From assembly GCF_003970795.1 (NCBI RefSeq), contig NZ_RWKW01000051.1, positions 1 through 64,000 on the forward strand: a DNA stretch of 64,000 nt. The letters are read 5' to 3'. The translations under genes were made by a program, and so were the position numbers. The notes under the pieces were generated by a model. It made no database searches and had not been told where the DNA came from. It saw nothing but the letters and a program-made list of their open reading frames with translations. Numbering within the stretch: position 1 is the first letter of the stretch; the number at the start of each line of letters is the position of its first letter. The stretch is from Aquibium carbonis. Its GTDB lineage: Bacteria; Pseudomonadota; Alphaproteobacteria; Rhizobiales; Rhizobiaceae. Below, one piece after another: positions 1 through 10,583 of this stretch.

Positions 1-216
1 GAGGCGGACGCCGCACCGGTGGTGCGTCGCGAGCGCAAGGATGCGATCCGCTCCGACAATGCCGCGCGCCGCCCGGCCCCGCCGCGCCCCGTGCCGGCGC
101 CCAGCCGCGCGCCCGCCAATTCGAACCGGCACCGGCGCAACGACGACATGAACGACGGTATCGTCGGCTTCGGCGACGACCTGCCGGACTTCATGAAGGT
201 GGTGGTGAAGGTTTAG
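1..216 (+). CDS. C-terminal tail of a gene cut by the window edge, probably a DEAD-box RNA helicase
   Basis: Only the last 71 codons are visible; the reading frame is open from base 1, so the gene begins upstream. The tail is rich in Arg, Pro and Ala and ends in an acidic-hydrophobic segment (GFGDDLPDFMKVVVKV). Basic low-complexity tails followed by a short GFG-type acidic end are usual in rhizobial RhlE-like DEAD-box helicases, where they bind RNA. No helicase motif is inside the window, so the call rests on the tail alone. The gene converges on the minus-strand gene that ends only 6 bases downstream. Confidence 0.45.
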   Translation, partial: EADAAPVVRRERKDAIRSDNAARRPAPPRPVPAPSRAPANSNRHRRNDDMNDGIVGFGDDLPDFMKVVVKV

Positions 217-222
217 CGGCGC

Positions 223-930
223 CTATCTGGGCGCCGACGCTGCCAGGTCCTGCACGGCGTCCGTCACAAACTTCACGTCGGAATAGACATTCCATTCCGG
301 CGAGCCGGAAGCGATGACCTTCTCGCCCGCGGGCAGTCCCGGAACCATCGCCGACACCGCGAGCAGCAGGCGACCGTCGTCGGTCAGCGCGCCGGATTCG
401 CTGTAGCCCCTGGAGATGCCCCAGGAGATCGCATCATATGCGATCCGGTTAGCCTGATCGAGGTTCTGCTCGCCCGGCAGATCGAAGTCGGGCAGCAGCA
501 CGACAGGCGCTCCCATCAGGTTCTCGTCCGTTCGGTTTCTCGCAAGAACATAGACGACATATGGCCGGTCCTGGTCCGACGCGGCGCCGAGCAGCGTCGA
601 CAGCTCCTCTTCGCTGGAAATGTCGTACAGGAACAGAATTCGCGAGTTCTCCGCCTGCGCCCCGCCGACGAGCGACCCGGTAAGCTGGCCGAGCGTGTTG
701 CGGATGGTCGCCGGGCGCGCCGAGACGGAGGTGGACAGGGAGTAGCCGATCGGGTTGTTCCGTTCGTCAAGGAGAGGCAGAGCCGGCAGTACGCCATGCG
801 TCACCGGAATCGACTTGAAATCGGCGCGATCGGGAGGGGCGATCGCAGCCGTCGACACCGGCCCTCCCTGCTGTGCGAGGGCCGAGGCCGACATGACCAT
901 GAAGATGGCGCCGACGAATGCCAGTTTCAT
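223..930 (-). CDS. Secreted protein of unknown function
   Basis: This 235-residue protein has a clear Sec signal peptide (MKLAFVGAIFMVMSASALAQ, cleavage likely after ALA). The mature part has no motif I recognise. It is mixed alpha/beta with a hydrophobic strand around residues 90-130 (ILFLYDI, PYVVYVLA), which might form a Rossmann-like or TPM-like core. Its ATG follows the upstream gene's TGA by one base and sits behind GGAGG, so it is translationally coupled to the membrane protein at 932-1399. The pair probably forms a small periplasmic/membrane unit. Confidence 0.7.
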   Translation of the reverse strand: MKLAFVGAIFMVMSASALAQQGGPVSTAAIAPPDRADFKSIPVTHGVLPALPLLDERNNPIGYSLSTSVSARPATIRNTLGQLTGSLVGGAQAENSRILFLYDISSEEELSTLLGAASDQDRPYVVYVLARNRTDENLMGAPVVLLPDFDLPGEQNLDQANRIAYDAISWGISRGYSESGALTDDGRLLLAVSAMVPGLPAGEKVIASGSPEWNVYSDVKFVTDAVQDLAASAPR

Positions 931-931
931 C

Positions 932-1399
932 TCATCCTCCGAATCCGAGGGTTAGCAACAGAAGCTTCAAGATGGTGAAAACGAGAAACAGGATGGTGAT
1001 CAGCGCATAGAGCGTGATGAACAGGAACGGTGGCAGCAGGAAGCCTCGCATGAAGTGCTCGGAGAAGGCCCCCGCCTTCTGCAGCGAGGCGCAGACATGC
1101 GAATAGATACCCAGCAGGCCGAGGATCGGAGCCCCAGTGACCACCGGCGACTTGCCGACGACGTCGGCAAAGGCAAGCATCGAGTTGGGCGAATAGGCCC
1201 AGGTCGGCAGGACGACCATCAATGTCAGGATGACGAGGCCGGCTCCCGATGCGGTGCATCGCTCCCAATACGGCAGCCGGGTCTCCCGTTCGACCGCCAT
1301 CATGATGCGGTTCAGGGCGTTCCTGGCCCATTTGAAGACGAGCAGGAGAAACTTGAAGCGGCCTTCGGGCCCGTTCGCACCTCCGTCCCCCTGTGCCAT
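932..1399 (-). CDS. Small inner-membrane protein of unknown function
   Basis: The protein has 155 residues when started at the ATG at 1399 (MAQGDGG...). An in-frame start eight codons upstream is possible, but the promoter and leader fit the shorter form. There are two or three hydrophobic helices: about residues 50-68 (GAGLVILTLMVVLPTWAY), a weaker one near 85-105, and a long C-terminal one (PPFLFITLYALITILFLVFTI). No known family was recognised. It is the first gene of a two-gene unit with the secreted protein at 223-930 and lies behind a good sigma-70-like promoter. Confidence 0.65.
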   Translation of the reverse strand: MAQGDGGANGPEGRFKFLLLVFKWARNALNRIMMAVERETRLPYWERCTASGAGLVILTLMVVLPTWAYSPNSMLAFADVVGKSPVVTGAPILGLLGIYSHVCASLQKAGAFSEHFMRGFLLPPFLFITLYALITILFLVFTILKLLLLTLGFGG

Positions 1400-1432
1400 G
1401 CATGACCCCCGCCGCATTCGCAAAGAATGCTA

Positions 1433-1461
1433 CTTATACGCACATAATCATACACTGTCTA
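1433..1461 (-). promoter_or_regulatory. Probable sigma-70 promoter for the 1399-223 gene pair
   Basis: On the minus strand, TAGACA (1461-1456) and TATAAG (1438-1433) are separated by 17 bases inside an unusually AT-rich stretch (about 1420-1475). Transcription would begin near 1426, giving a leader of roughly 27 bases before the ATG at 1399. Confidence 0.5.
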
Positions 1462-1573
1462 TTATTAGTTGTATTCTTCCCTGGCCCAGCACCCTTGCGC
1501 CACTGGCGGGTAGAACGCGGGCTGCTCCTCCGCCATCGTCGATCCGGGGCGTTCAACGCTCCGGGAGGACTTC

Positions 1574-2809
1574 GTGACAAAAGCCGCTGCCCCCTCGCCC
1601 GGCCGCGCCTACGCGCCGGACGGGCCGTATTCCTGGTTCCGGCTCGGCATCGCCATGCTGCTCGGCACGATCGGCAGCGTCGGCATGTGGGCGATCGTGG
1701 TCATGCTGCCGGCCGCGCAGGCCGAGTTCGGCGTCGGCCGCGGCGAGGCATCGCTGCCCTACACGCTGACGATGGTGGGCTTTGCGGTCGGCAACGTCGT
1801 CATCGGCCGCTTCGTCGACCGGATGGGCGTGGCCGTGCCGGTGGCGGTCGCCGCCGTCATCTCGGCGGTGGGCTTTGCGGCGGCGGCCTATGCACCGAGC
1901 ATCTGGATGCTGGCGGCGGCGCAACTCCTGATCGGCATCGGCACGGCGGCGACCTTCGGGCCGCTGATGGCCGACGTCTCGCGCTGGTTCGAGAAGCAGC
2001 GCGGCATCGCGGTGGCCGCCTCGGCGACGGGCAACTACCTCGCCGGCGCGATCTGGCCCTTCGTGGTGCAATACGGACTGGAGAACGGCGGCTGGCGGGT
2101 GACATCGCTGGGGATCGGCATCTTCTGCGTCGTCACGATCGTGCCGCTGTCGATGCTGCTGCGCGGCCAGGCGCCGGAACCCGCCGGCGGCGCGGGCTTC
2201 GTTCCCAAGCCGAAATTCACCATCGACCTGTCGAACCGCGCCCTGCTGACGCTCCTGATCATCGCCGGCTTCGGCTGCTGCATGGCGATGGCGATGCCGC
2301 AGGTGCACATCGTCGCCTATTGCGCGGATCTCGGCTTCGGCGTGGCGCGCGGCGCCGAGATGCTGTCGCTGATGCTGGCCGCCGGCATCGTCAGCCGGTT
2401 GCTGTCGGGCTATGTCGCCGACCGGATCGGCGGGGTGAAGACGCTGCTCATCGGCTCGGTGCTGCAAGGGCTGTCGCTGCTGCTCTACATCCCGTTCGAC
2501 GGGCTGGCCTCGCTCTACGTCGTGTCCTTCGTCTTCGGCCTGTCGCAGGGCGGCATCGTGCCGTGCTACGCCATCATCGTGCGCGAATACCTGCCGCCGC
2601 GCGAGGCCGGCGAGCGGATCGGCATCGTCATCATGGCGACGATCGCCGGCATGGCCGTCGGCGGCTGGGCGTCGGGCGCGATCTACGACATGACCGGCTC
2701 CTATGCGGCGGCCTTCCTCAACGGCATCGCCTGGAACATGCTCAACGTCGCGGTGATGGTGGCGATCCTGATGCGCACGCGGACGCGGCGGGACTTGGCG
2801 CTGGCGTGA
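1574..2809 (+). CDS. Major facilitator superfamily (MFS) transporter
   Basis: This 411-residue protein has the size and the twelve hydrophobic segments of an MFS secondary transporter. The loop between helices 2 and 3 carries the family motif A region (GRFVDRMG, about residues 78-85), and the equivalent loop in the second half is GYVADRIGG (about 279-287). The two six-helix halves are joined by a cytoplasmic linker near residues 200-220. The overall pattern resembles the monocarboxylate/OFA-like MFS group, but the substrate cannot be read from sequence. The gene is monocistronic and followed by palindromic repeats. Confidence 0.85.
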   Translation: MTKAAAPSPGRAYAPDGPYSWFRLGIAMLLGTIGSVGMWAIVVMLPAAQAEFGVGRGEASLPYTLTMVGFAVGNVVIGRFVDRMGVAVPVAVAAVISAVGFAAAAYAPSIWMLAAAQLLIGIGTAATFGPLMADVSRWFEKQRGIAVAASATGNYLAGAIWPFVVQYGLENGGWRVTSLGIGIFCVVTIVPLSMLLRGQAPEPAGGAGFVPKPKFTIDLSNRALLTLLIIAGFGCCMAMAMPQVHIVAYCADLGFGVARGAEMLSLMLAAGIVSRLLSGYVADRIGGVKTLLIGSVLQGLSLLLYIPFDGLASLYVVSFVFGLSQGGIVPCYAIIVREYLPPREAGERIGIVIMATIAGMAVGGWASGAIYDMTGSYAAAFLNGIAWNMLNVAVMVAILMRTRTRRDLALA

Positions 2810-2837
2810 GCGGGGGTGGAGCGACGCTAAGCCCTTG

Positions 2838-3091
2838 AGGGGGAGATGGCCGGTAGGCCAGAGGGGGGCGCCGTAGATTGCACGCGGTGGTGGGTGACCC
2901 TGCAACGATCATCGAGCGGACATCAACGTCCCGTCAGCCAGTCGGAGAAGCCGCGCCCCTTCGCGCCCCCCTCTGCCTGCCGGCATCTCCCCCACGAGGG
3001 GGGAGATCATGCTCTCCGGCAGCTTCGCAAGGAGCGCGCCCCCTCCACCATGCTTCGCATGGTCCCCCTCCCCCGTGAACGGGGGAGGATC
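2838..3091. repeat. Rhizobial palindromic intergenic repeat, copy 1 (composite)
   Basis: The stretch is built of C/G-run palindromes. A GGGGGAGAT...GGGGGGCGCCGTAGA unit (to about 2877) is followed by its inverted partner CGCGCCCCCCTCTG near 2962, then CTCCCCC-acgag-GGGGGAG and CCCCCTCCCCC-GTGAAC-GGGGGAGG hairpins. The units GGGGGGCGCCGTAGA and CGCGCCCCCCTCTG recur at 9137-9213, so this is a dispersed family. No gene lies between the MFS transporter and the AsnC-like protein. Confidence 0.75.
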
Positions 3092-3098
3092 AAGAGCC

Positions 3099-3335
3099 TC
3101 AGAATGCCTTGAAGGTGAGCGTGGTCAAGGTGCGGAAGATGCCCGGCACGTTGGCGACGTTCTCGTCGATGAACTTGCCGATGTCGACGTCCTCGGGGAT
3201 GTAGAGCTTCATCAGGAGATCGTAGTCGCCGCTGGTCGAATAGAGCTCGGAGGCGATCTCGCGCTCGAACAGCGCGTCGGCGACCTCGTAGGTCTTGCCC
3301 GGGATACACTGGACCTGGACGAATACGGCTCGCAT
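3099..3335 (-). CDS. Stand-alone Lrp/AsnC ligand-binding (RAM) domain protein
   Basis: At 78 residues it covers only the effector-binding half of Lrp/AsnC regulators: a beta-alpha-beta-beta-alpha-beta fold beginning MRAVFVQVQC with the typical STSGDYDLLMKLYIPE segment (about residues 33-48) and a final TLTTLTFKAF strand. There is no helix-turn-helix. Such proteins usually oligomerise and bind amino acids, or modulate a full-length Lrp partner. The ATG at 3335 was chosen because it starts the first beta strand; longer readings in the frame lack homology-like content. It lies just downstream of the kynurenine-formamidase-type gene on the same strand, so it may sense tryptophan or kynurenine (inference). 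Confidence 0.8.
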   Translation of the reverse strand: MRAVFVQVQCIPGKTYEVADALFEREIASELYSTSGDYDLLMKLYIPEDVDIGKFIDENVANVPGIFRTLTTLTFKAF

Positions 3336-3403
3336 GGGCACTCCATCTGATGCACGCGACGACCGCCCGGCCGTCGCGCTGGTTCGACCTTCGGCGGATC
3401 GCG

Positions 3404-4234
3404 TCAGCCTGTCAACAGCGTGCGGGTCAGCACGTGCGATGCATCCGCCAACCCGTCGATGACGTTGAAATGGTGGCGGTCGGGCTCCTCTACGCAGCAT
3501 GTCTCGGCGCCGAGCCCGGTCCAGACATTGGCGAGCAGCGCGTTCTGGCGGATGAATTCGGCGCGTTCGCCCGCTCCGACCCAGCAGCAGATGCGCGTGC
3601 CCGGCGCCGGCGCGAGCAATGCCGGGCTCTCGGCCGCCGCTTCGGCGGCGTCGAGCCGCAGCGTCTCGTTCATGGCGGTGCGCATCAGCGGCCGAAGGTC
3701 GTGCACGCCCGAGATCGAGACCACGTTGCGGATGCGCTCGCGCAGGGCCGCCGGCAAGGGCGAGTTCTCGCAGACCATGCGCGAGGCGAGGTGCCCGCCG
3801 GCGGAATGGCCGGCCAGGAACATCGGTCCTCCGACGCCGGCCGCCGCGTGTTCGATCGCCTGGCCGACCTCGGCCGTGATGTCGCGGATGCGCACCTGCG
3901 GGCACAGCGTGTAGGACGGCATGGCGACCGCGAAACCGCTGTCGACCGCGCCGCGCGCCAGATGCGACCACAGCGCGCGCTCGAGGCGCATCCAGTAGCC
4001 GCCATGGACGAAGACGACGAGGCCGGTCGGCTCGACCTCCGGGAGAAAGAGATCGTAGGCGTTGCGCTCGCCCGGCCCATAGGCGACCCCCAGACGCGCG
4101 CGGCCGGCCGCCTCCAGTTCCTCGCGATAGGCGCGCGCCGGCTCCATCCACGCCGCCGGCCAGCGGTCGCCGCCCGGAATGTTGGGGCCATTGGCATAGG
4201 CGTCGTCCCAATCGGCGATGCGGCGGCTGATCAT
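3404..4234 (-). CDS. Alpha/beta-hydrolase, probable kynurenine formamidase (arylformamidase)
   Basis: This 276-residue cytoplasmic alpha/beta-hydrolase has the HGGYW oxyanion signature (about residues 74-78) diagnostic of AFMID/BNA7-type kynurenine formamidases and carboxylesterases. It also has the nucleophile elbow GHSAGGH (about 144-150), a probable acidic residue in VGAGERAEF and the catalytic His in DRHHF near the end. It would hydrolyse N-formylkynurenine to kynurenine and formate. This step is otherwise missing between kynA and kynU, which lie in the adjacent divergent operon. It is not the metal-dependent KynB family. The ATG at 4234 follows AGGGAGAG. A generic esterase role remains possible without the context. 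Confidence 0.75.
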   Translation of the reverse strand: MISRRIADWDDAYANGPNIPGGDRWPAAWMEPARAYREELEAAGRARLGVAYGPGERNAYDLFLPEVEPTGLVVFVHGGYWMRLERALWSHLARGAVDSGFAVAMPSYTLCPQVRIRDITAEVGQAIEHAAAGVGGPMFLAGHSAGGHLASRMVCENSPLPAALRERIRNVVSISGVHDLRPLMRTAMNETLRLDAAEAAAESPALLAPAPGTRICCWVGAGERAEFIRQNALLANVWTGLGAETCCVEEPDRHHFNVIDGLADASHVLTRTLLTG

Positions 4235-4408
4235 GATGCTCTCTCCCTGACGGCGGCGAACCGCCCTGTCCTTTGGCGCGATTGTAGCGGCTTGGCGAGC
4301 GCGGGGAACCGGCCCCGCGGATTTTTCGCGCGCCACGTTTCGACCGATCGCGTCGCTCCTTCCTTCGCTCACCCGACGGGCGAGAACGGCGGCGCAGCGG
4401 CACGGGCC

Positions 4409-4539
4409 GTCATCCTCGGCCTTGTACCGAGGATCCGCCCCGACCTCGGGTTTCACGCATATCCTGCCACGCGGCGGAGTGCCGGAACGCGCCGGACCCT
4501 CGACGGTCGGCAGATCCTCGGGACAAGCCCGAGGATGTC
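4409..4539. repeat. Rhizobial inverted repeat (CGTCATCCTCGG type)
   Basis: Two imperfect arms, GTCATCCTCGGCCTTGTACC at the left and GATCCTCGGGACAAGCCCGA reading into GGATGTC at the right, form a long cruciform-like unit with internal CCTCGG/CCGAGG hairpins. The CATCCTCGGGCTTGacCCGAGGAT pattern is a familiar intergenic repeat of Mesorhizobium-like genomes. Confidence 0.65.
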
Positions 4540-4596
4540 GGCGTCGAAGCCGCCGCAACTGTCGATGATCGGAGCCGCCACACTAATTCCTTCAAT

Positions 4597-4618
4597 CTTG
4601 AAATTTCAAGCTTGAAAT
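4597..4618. promoter_or_regulatory. Overlapping palindromic operators, candidate MarR sites
   Basis: Two perfect palindromes share bases: CTTGAAATTTCAAG (4597-4610) and ATTTCAAGCTTGAAAT (4603-4618). They lie 58-79 bases before the first gene of the operon, in an AT-rich patch of an otherwise GC-rich region. MarR-family regulators bind palindromes of this size, and a MarR gene is the third gene of the operon, so autoregulation is the simple inference. Confidence 0.6.
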
Positions 4619-4675
4619 AAAAAACGACCGCTGTCATGCTGCCGTCACGTCACAGGCAATGGAGACGAAGGCGAG

Positions 4676-6967
<2,292 letters not shown>

Positions 6968-7049
6968 TGGTGGCGGTTCAAATGGGTAGCGCCCGGAGCA
7001 TTTCCGGAAATTCTGGAACTCTGGCGCGCCCCCTCGAGAGGTCTCGCCC

Positions 7050-7802
7050 ATGACCATCTCCCTCTCCCACGCACTCGTCACCGGGGGCGCGACCGGCATC
7101 GGCAAGGCAACCGCGCTGGCGCTGGCGGAAGCGGGCGTCGAGGTGACGATCTGCGGCCGCCGGGCGGAGCCGCTGGAAGCCGTGGCGGCGCTGAACCCGC
7201 GCATCCATGCCATGACGGCCGACGTGACCGACGAGGCCTCCGTGGAGGCGCTCTACACGCAAGCGCAGGCCGCGCGCGGGCCGATCGAGATCGTGGTGGC
7301 CAATGCCGGGATCGCGTCGAGCGCGCCGGCGCACAAGACGACGCTCGCCGACTGGAACCGGATCCTCGACGTCAACCTGACCGGCGCGTTCCTGACCGTG
7401 CGCCCGGCGCTGGCCGGCATGGCGGAGCGCAAGCGCGGGCGGCTGATCTTCATCGCTTCGGTGGCGGGTCTGCGCGGCTCGGCCTATGTGGCGCCCTATG
7501 TCGCGTCCAAGCATGGCGTGGTGGGCCTGATGCGGGCACTGGCGGCGGAACTGCTGAAGACCGGCGTGACCGTCAATGCGATCTGCCCCGGCTATGTCGA
7601 GACCGAGATGCTGGAGGAGTCGATCGCCCGGGTGATGGAGAAGACCGGGCGGAGCGAAGAGCAGGCGCGTGAGGGTTTCGCCGCCTTCAACCCGAACCAC
7701 CGGCTGATCAAGCCCGAGGAGGTGGCGGGCGCGGTGCTGTGGCTGGCGAGCGACGCGGCGATCTCCGTCACCGGACAGCCGGTCGCGATCACGGGAGGCT
7801 GA
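7050..7802 (+). CDS. Short-chain dehydrogenase/reductase, probable 3-hydroxyacyl-CoA dehydrogenase of the anthraniloyl-CoA pathway
   Basis: This classical 250-residue SDR has the cofactor motif TGGATGIG (about residues 10-17), NAG in strand 4 (about 88-90), the catalytic Ser in IASVAG, YVASK containing the catalytic Tyr and Lys (about 151-155), and the C-terminal SVTGQPVAITGG. It should oxidise a hydroxyl group on the CoA-bound intermediate after ring reduction, with NAD(P). The substrate is inferred from position between the monooxygenase/reductase and other beta-oxidation-type genes. Its stop lies 2 bases before the MarR start. Confidence 0.8.
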   Translation: MTISLSHALVTGGATGIGKATALALAEAGVEVTICGRRAEPLEAVAALNPRIHAMTADVTDEASVEALYTQAQAARGPIEIVVANAGIASSAPAHKTTLADWNRILDVNLTGAFLTVRPALAGMAERKRGRLIFIASVAGLRGSAYVAPYVASKHGVVGLMRALAAELLKTGVTVNAICPGYVETEMLEESIARVMEKTGRSEEQAREGFAAFNPNHRLIKPEEVAGAVLWLASDAAISVTGQPVAITGG

Positions 7803-7804
7803 CG

Positions 7805-8281
7805 ATGGCGGACGCACCCCTCGCTGCGCTCGACGCACCGCCGGCCTCCAAGGAGCGGCTGAGGCTGTGGATCCGGCTGCTGCGCGCCTCGCGCATCGTC
7901 GAGAACGAGCTGCAGGGACGGCTGAAGCGCGAATTCGAGACCACCCTGCCCCGCTTCGACGTGATGGCGGCGCTGAACCGCACGCCGGACGGCATGCTGA
8001 TGAGCGACCTGTCGCGCACCCTGCTGGTGTCCAACGGCAACGTGACGGGCATCGTGGACCGTCTCGTCAATGACGGCTTCGTGGCGCGCACGCGTCGCGA
8101 CGGCGACCGCCGCACCTCGATCGTGACGCTGACCGAGCAAGGCGCCGAAGCGTTTCGCAGCATGGCGGCCGCGCATGAAGGCTGGATCGACGAGCTTCTG
8201 GGCGGTGTCGGCGAACAGGACGCGCGACGCCTGTCGACGATGCTGAAGACGTTTCGCAGCAACTGGGAGGATGAACATTGA
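7805..8281 (+). CDS. MarR-family transcriptional regulator
   Basis: The protein has 158 residues with a central winged helix-turn-helix: [53 protein letters not shown], roughly residues 40-95, is given here only as its span and key turns ([20 protein letters not shown]). The wing residues DGDRR are typical of MarR. The ATG at 7805 directly follows the SDR stop and GGAGG. MarR proteins in aromatic-CoA pathways usually repress until the CoA thioester binds. Embedded in the operon it presumably controls, it is the best candidate for the palindromes at 4597-4618. Confidence 0.88.
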   Translation: MADAPLAALDAPPASKERLRLWIRLLRASRIVENELQGRLKREFETTLPRFDVMAALNRTPDGMLMSDLSRTLLVSNGNVTGIVDRLVNDGFVARTRRDGDRRTSIVTLTEQGAEAFRSMAAAHEGWIDELLGGVGEQDARRLSTMLKTFRSNWEDEH

Positions 8282-9090
8282 CCGCGATGGCCGGGCTGAC
8301 CCCGCAGCACTTCCTCTGGGAGGCGAAGGACGGCGTGGCGCAGGTGCGCCTCAACCGTCCCGACCGCAAGAACCCGCTGACCTTCGAGAGCTATGCCGAG
8401 TTGCGCGACACGTTCCGGGCGCTGGTCTATGCCGACGACATCGACGTGGTGGTGTTCCTGCCCAATGGCGGCAACTTCTCGTCGGGCGGCGACGTGCACG
8501 AGATCATCGGCCCGCTGACGAAGATGGACATGAAGGGCCTCATCGCCTTCACGCGCATGACGGGCGATTTCGTCAAGGCGATGATCCATTGCGGCAAGCC
8601 GATCATCTCGGCGGTGGACGGCGTGGCGGTGGGCGCCGGCGCCATCATCACCATGGCCTCGGACATCCGGCTCGCGACGCCCGAGGCCAAGACCGCCTTC
8701 CTGTTCACCCGCGTCGGGCTGGCCGGCTGCGACATGGGCGCCTGCGCGATCCTGCCGAGGCTGATCGGCCAGGGCCGGGCGGCCGAACTGCTCTACACCG
8801 GCCGCTCGATGACGGCCGCCGAGGGCGAGCGCTGGGGCTATTACAACCGCATCGTCTCGGCCGAGGCGCTGGAAGCCGAGGCGCTGTCGCTCGCAGCGTC
8901 GATCGCCGCCGGCCCCACCTTCGCGCACGGGATCACCAAGACGCAGCTGAACCAGGAATGGTCGATGGGGCTCGACCAGGCGATCGAGGCCGAAGCGCAG
9001 GCGCAGGCGATCTGCATGCAGACCGGCGACTTCCGCCGCGCCTACGAAGCCTTCGTGGCGAAGGCGAAGCCGGTGTTTCAGGGGGATTGA
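8278..9090 (+). CDS. Enoyl-CoA hydratase/isomerase family protein
   Basis: The protein has 270 residues with the crotonase fold signatures: the CoA/oxyanion segment [14 protein letters not shown] (about residues 62-75), the second oxyanion loop [20 protein letters not shown] (about 118-137) and the downstream [20 protein letters not shown]. The start is TTG at 8278, overlapping the MarR stop by 4 bases with GGAGG at proper distance; the ATG at 8287 is too far from that site. It probably hydrates or hydrolytically opens a cyclic CoA intermediate in beta-oxidation of the dearomatised anthraniloyl-CoA product. Confidence 0.85.
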   Translation: MTAMAGLTPQHFLWEAKDGVAQVRLNRPDRKNPLTFESYAELRDTFRALVYADDIDVVVFLPNGGNFSSGGDVHEIIGPLTKMDMKGLIAFTRMTGDFVKAMIHCGKPIISAVDGVAVGAGAIITMASDIRLATPEAKTAFLFTRVGLAGCDMGACAILPRLIGQGRAAELLYTGRSMTAAEGERWGYYNRIVSAEALEAEALSLAASIAAGPTFAHGITKTQLNQEWSMGLDQAIEAEAQAQAICMQTGDFRRAYEAFVAKAKPVFQGD

Positions 9091-9136
9091 GAGATGGGAG
9101 GCTTTGGATTTCTACCTACTCGCGGACCTCGCGTTC

Positions 9137-9213
9137 CTTCGCGCCCCCCTCTGTCCTGCCGGGCGAGACGAGTGGCTCGCCCCGTCAGGCAGGACAAAGG
9201 GGGGCGCCGTAGA
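9137..9213. repeat. Rhizobial palindromic intergenic repeat, copy 2
   Basis: A long imperfect hairpin: CGCGCCCCCCTCTGTCCTGC on the left pairs with the right arm GCAGGACAAAGGGGGGCG, with an inner GGCGAG/CTCGCC stem. It ends in GGGGGGCGCCGTAGA (9199-9213), identical to the unit at 2863-2877. It occupies the gap inside the operon between the hydratase and the acyl-CoA dehydrogenase. Confidence 0.8.
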
Positions 9214-9244
9214 ACGCCGACGTCAAACCCGGGAGCGACGCAGC

Positions 9245-10399
<1,155 letters not shown>

Positions 10400-10428
10400 C
10401 GGCTTGTTCGAGAGACGGCGAGGCGAAG

Positions 10429-10568
10429 CATACCCCCACCCCTAACCCCTCCCCACAAGGGGGAGGGGGACATGGTCGCGTCCTTGGCAATGAGATGCTT
10501 CGCAGGCGAGAGGCGGGACGAGCGGGTTCCCCTCCCCCTTGTGGGGAGGGGTTAGGGGTGGGGGTATG
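10429..10568. repeat. Perfect 40-bp inverted repeat before the CoA ligase
   Basis: The arms 10429-10468 (starting CATACCCCCACCCCTAACCC) and 10529-10568 are exact reverse complements separated by 60 bases. Each arm itself contains CCCCTCCCC-ACAA-GGGGGAGGGG. The same family recurs at 12296-12432, so the ligase gene is bracketed by two copies. A very stable RNA structure would form between two genes of the operon. Confidence 0.85.
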
Positions 10569-10583
10569 CGCGGGAGCCCAGCC

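Larger units (their letters stand above)
4235..4675. other. Intergenic region between the formamidase and the anthraniloyl-CoA operon
   Basis: No credible gene lies here; an open frame running through it on the minus strand is only an upstream extension of the hydrolase. It holds a dispersed palindromic repeat (4409-4539) and, next to the operon start, an AT-rich patch with overlapping palindromes (4597-4618). Both divergent transcripts should start in this interval. Confidence 0.7.
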
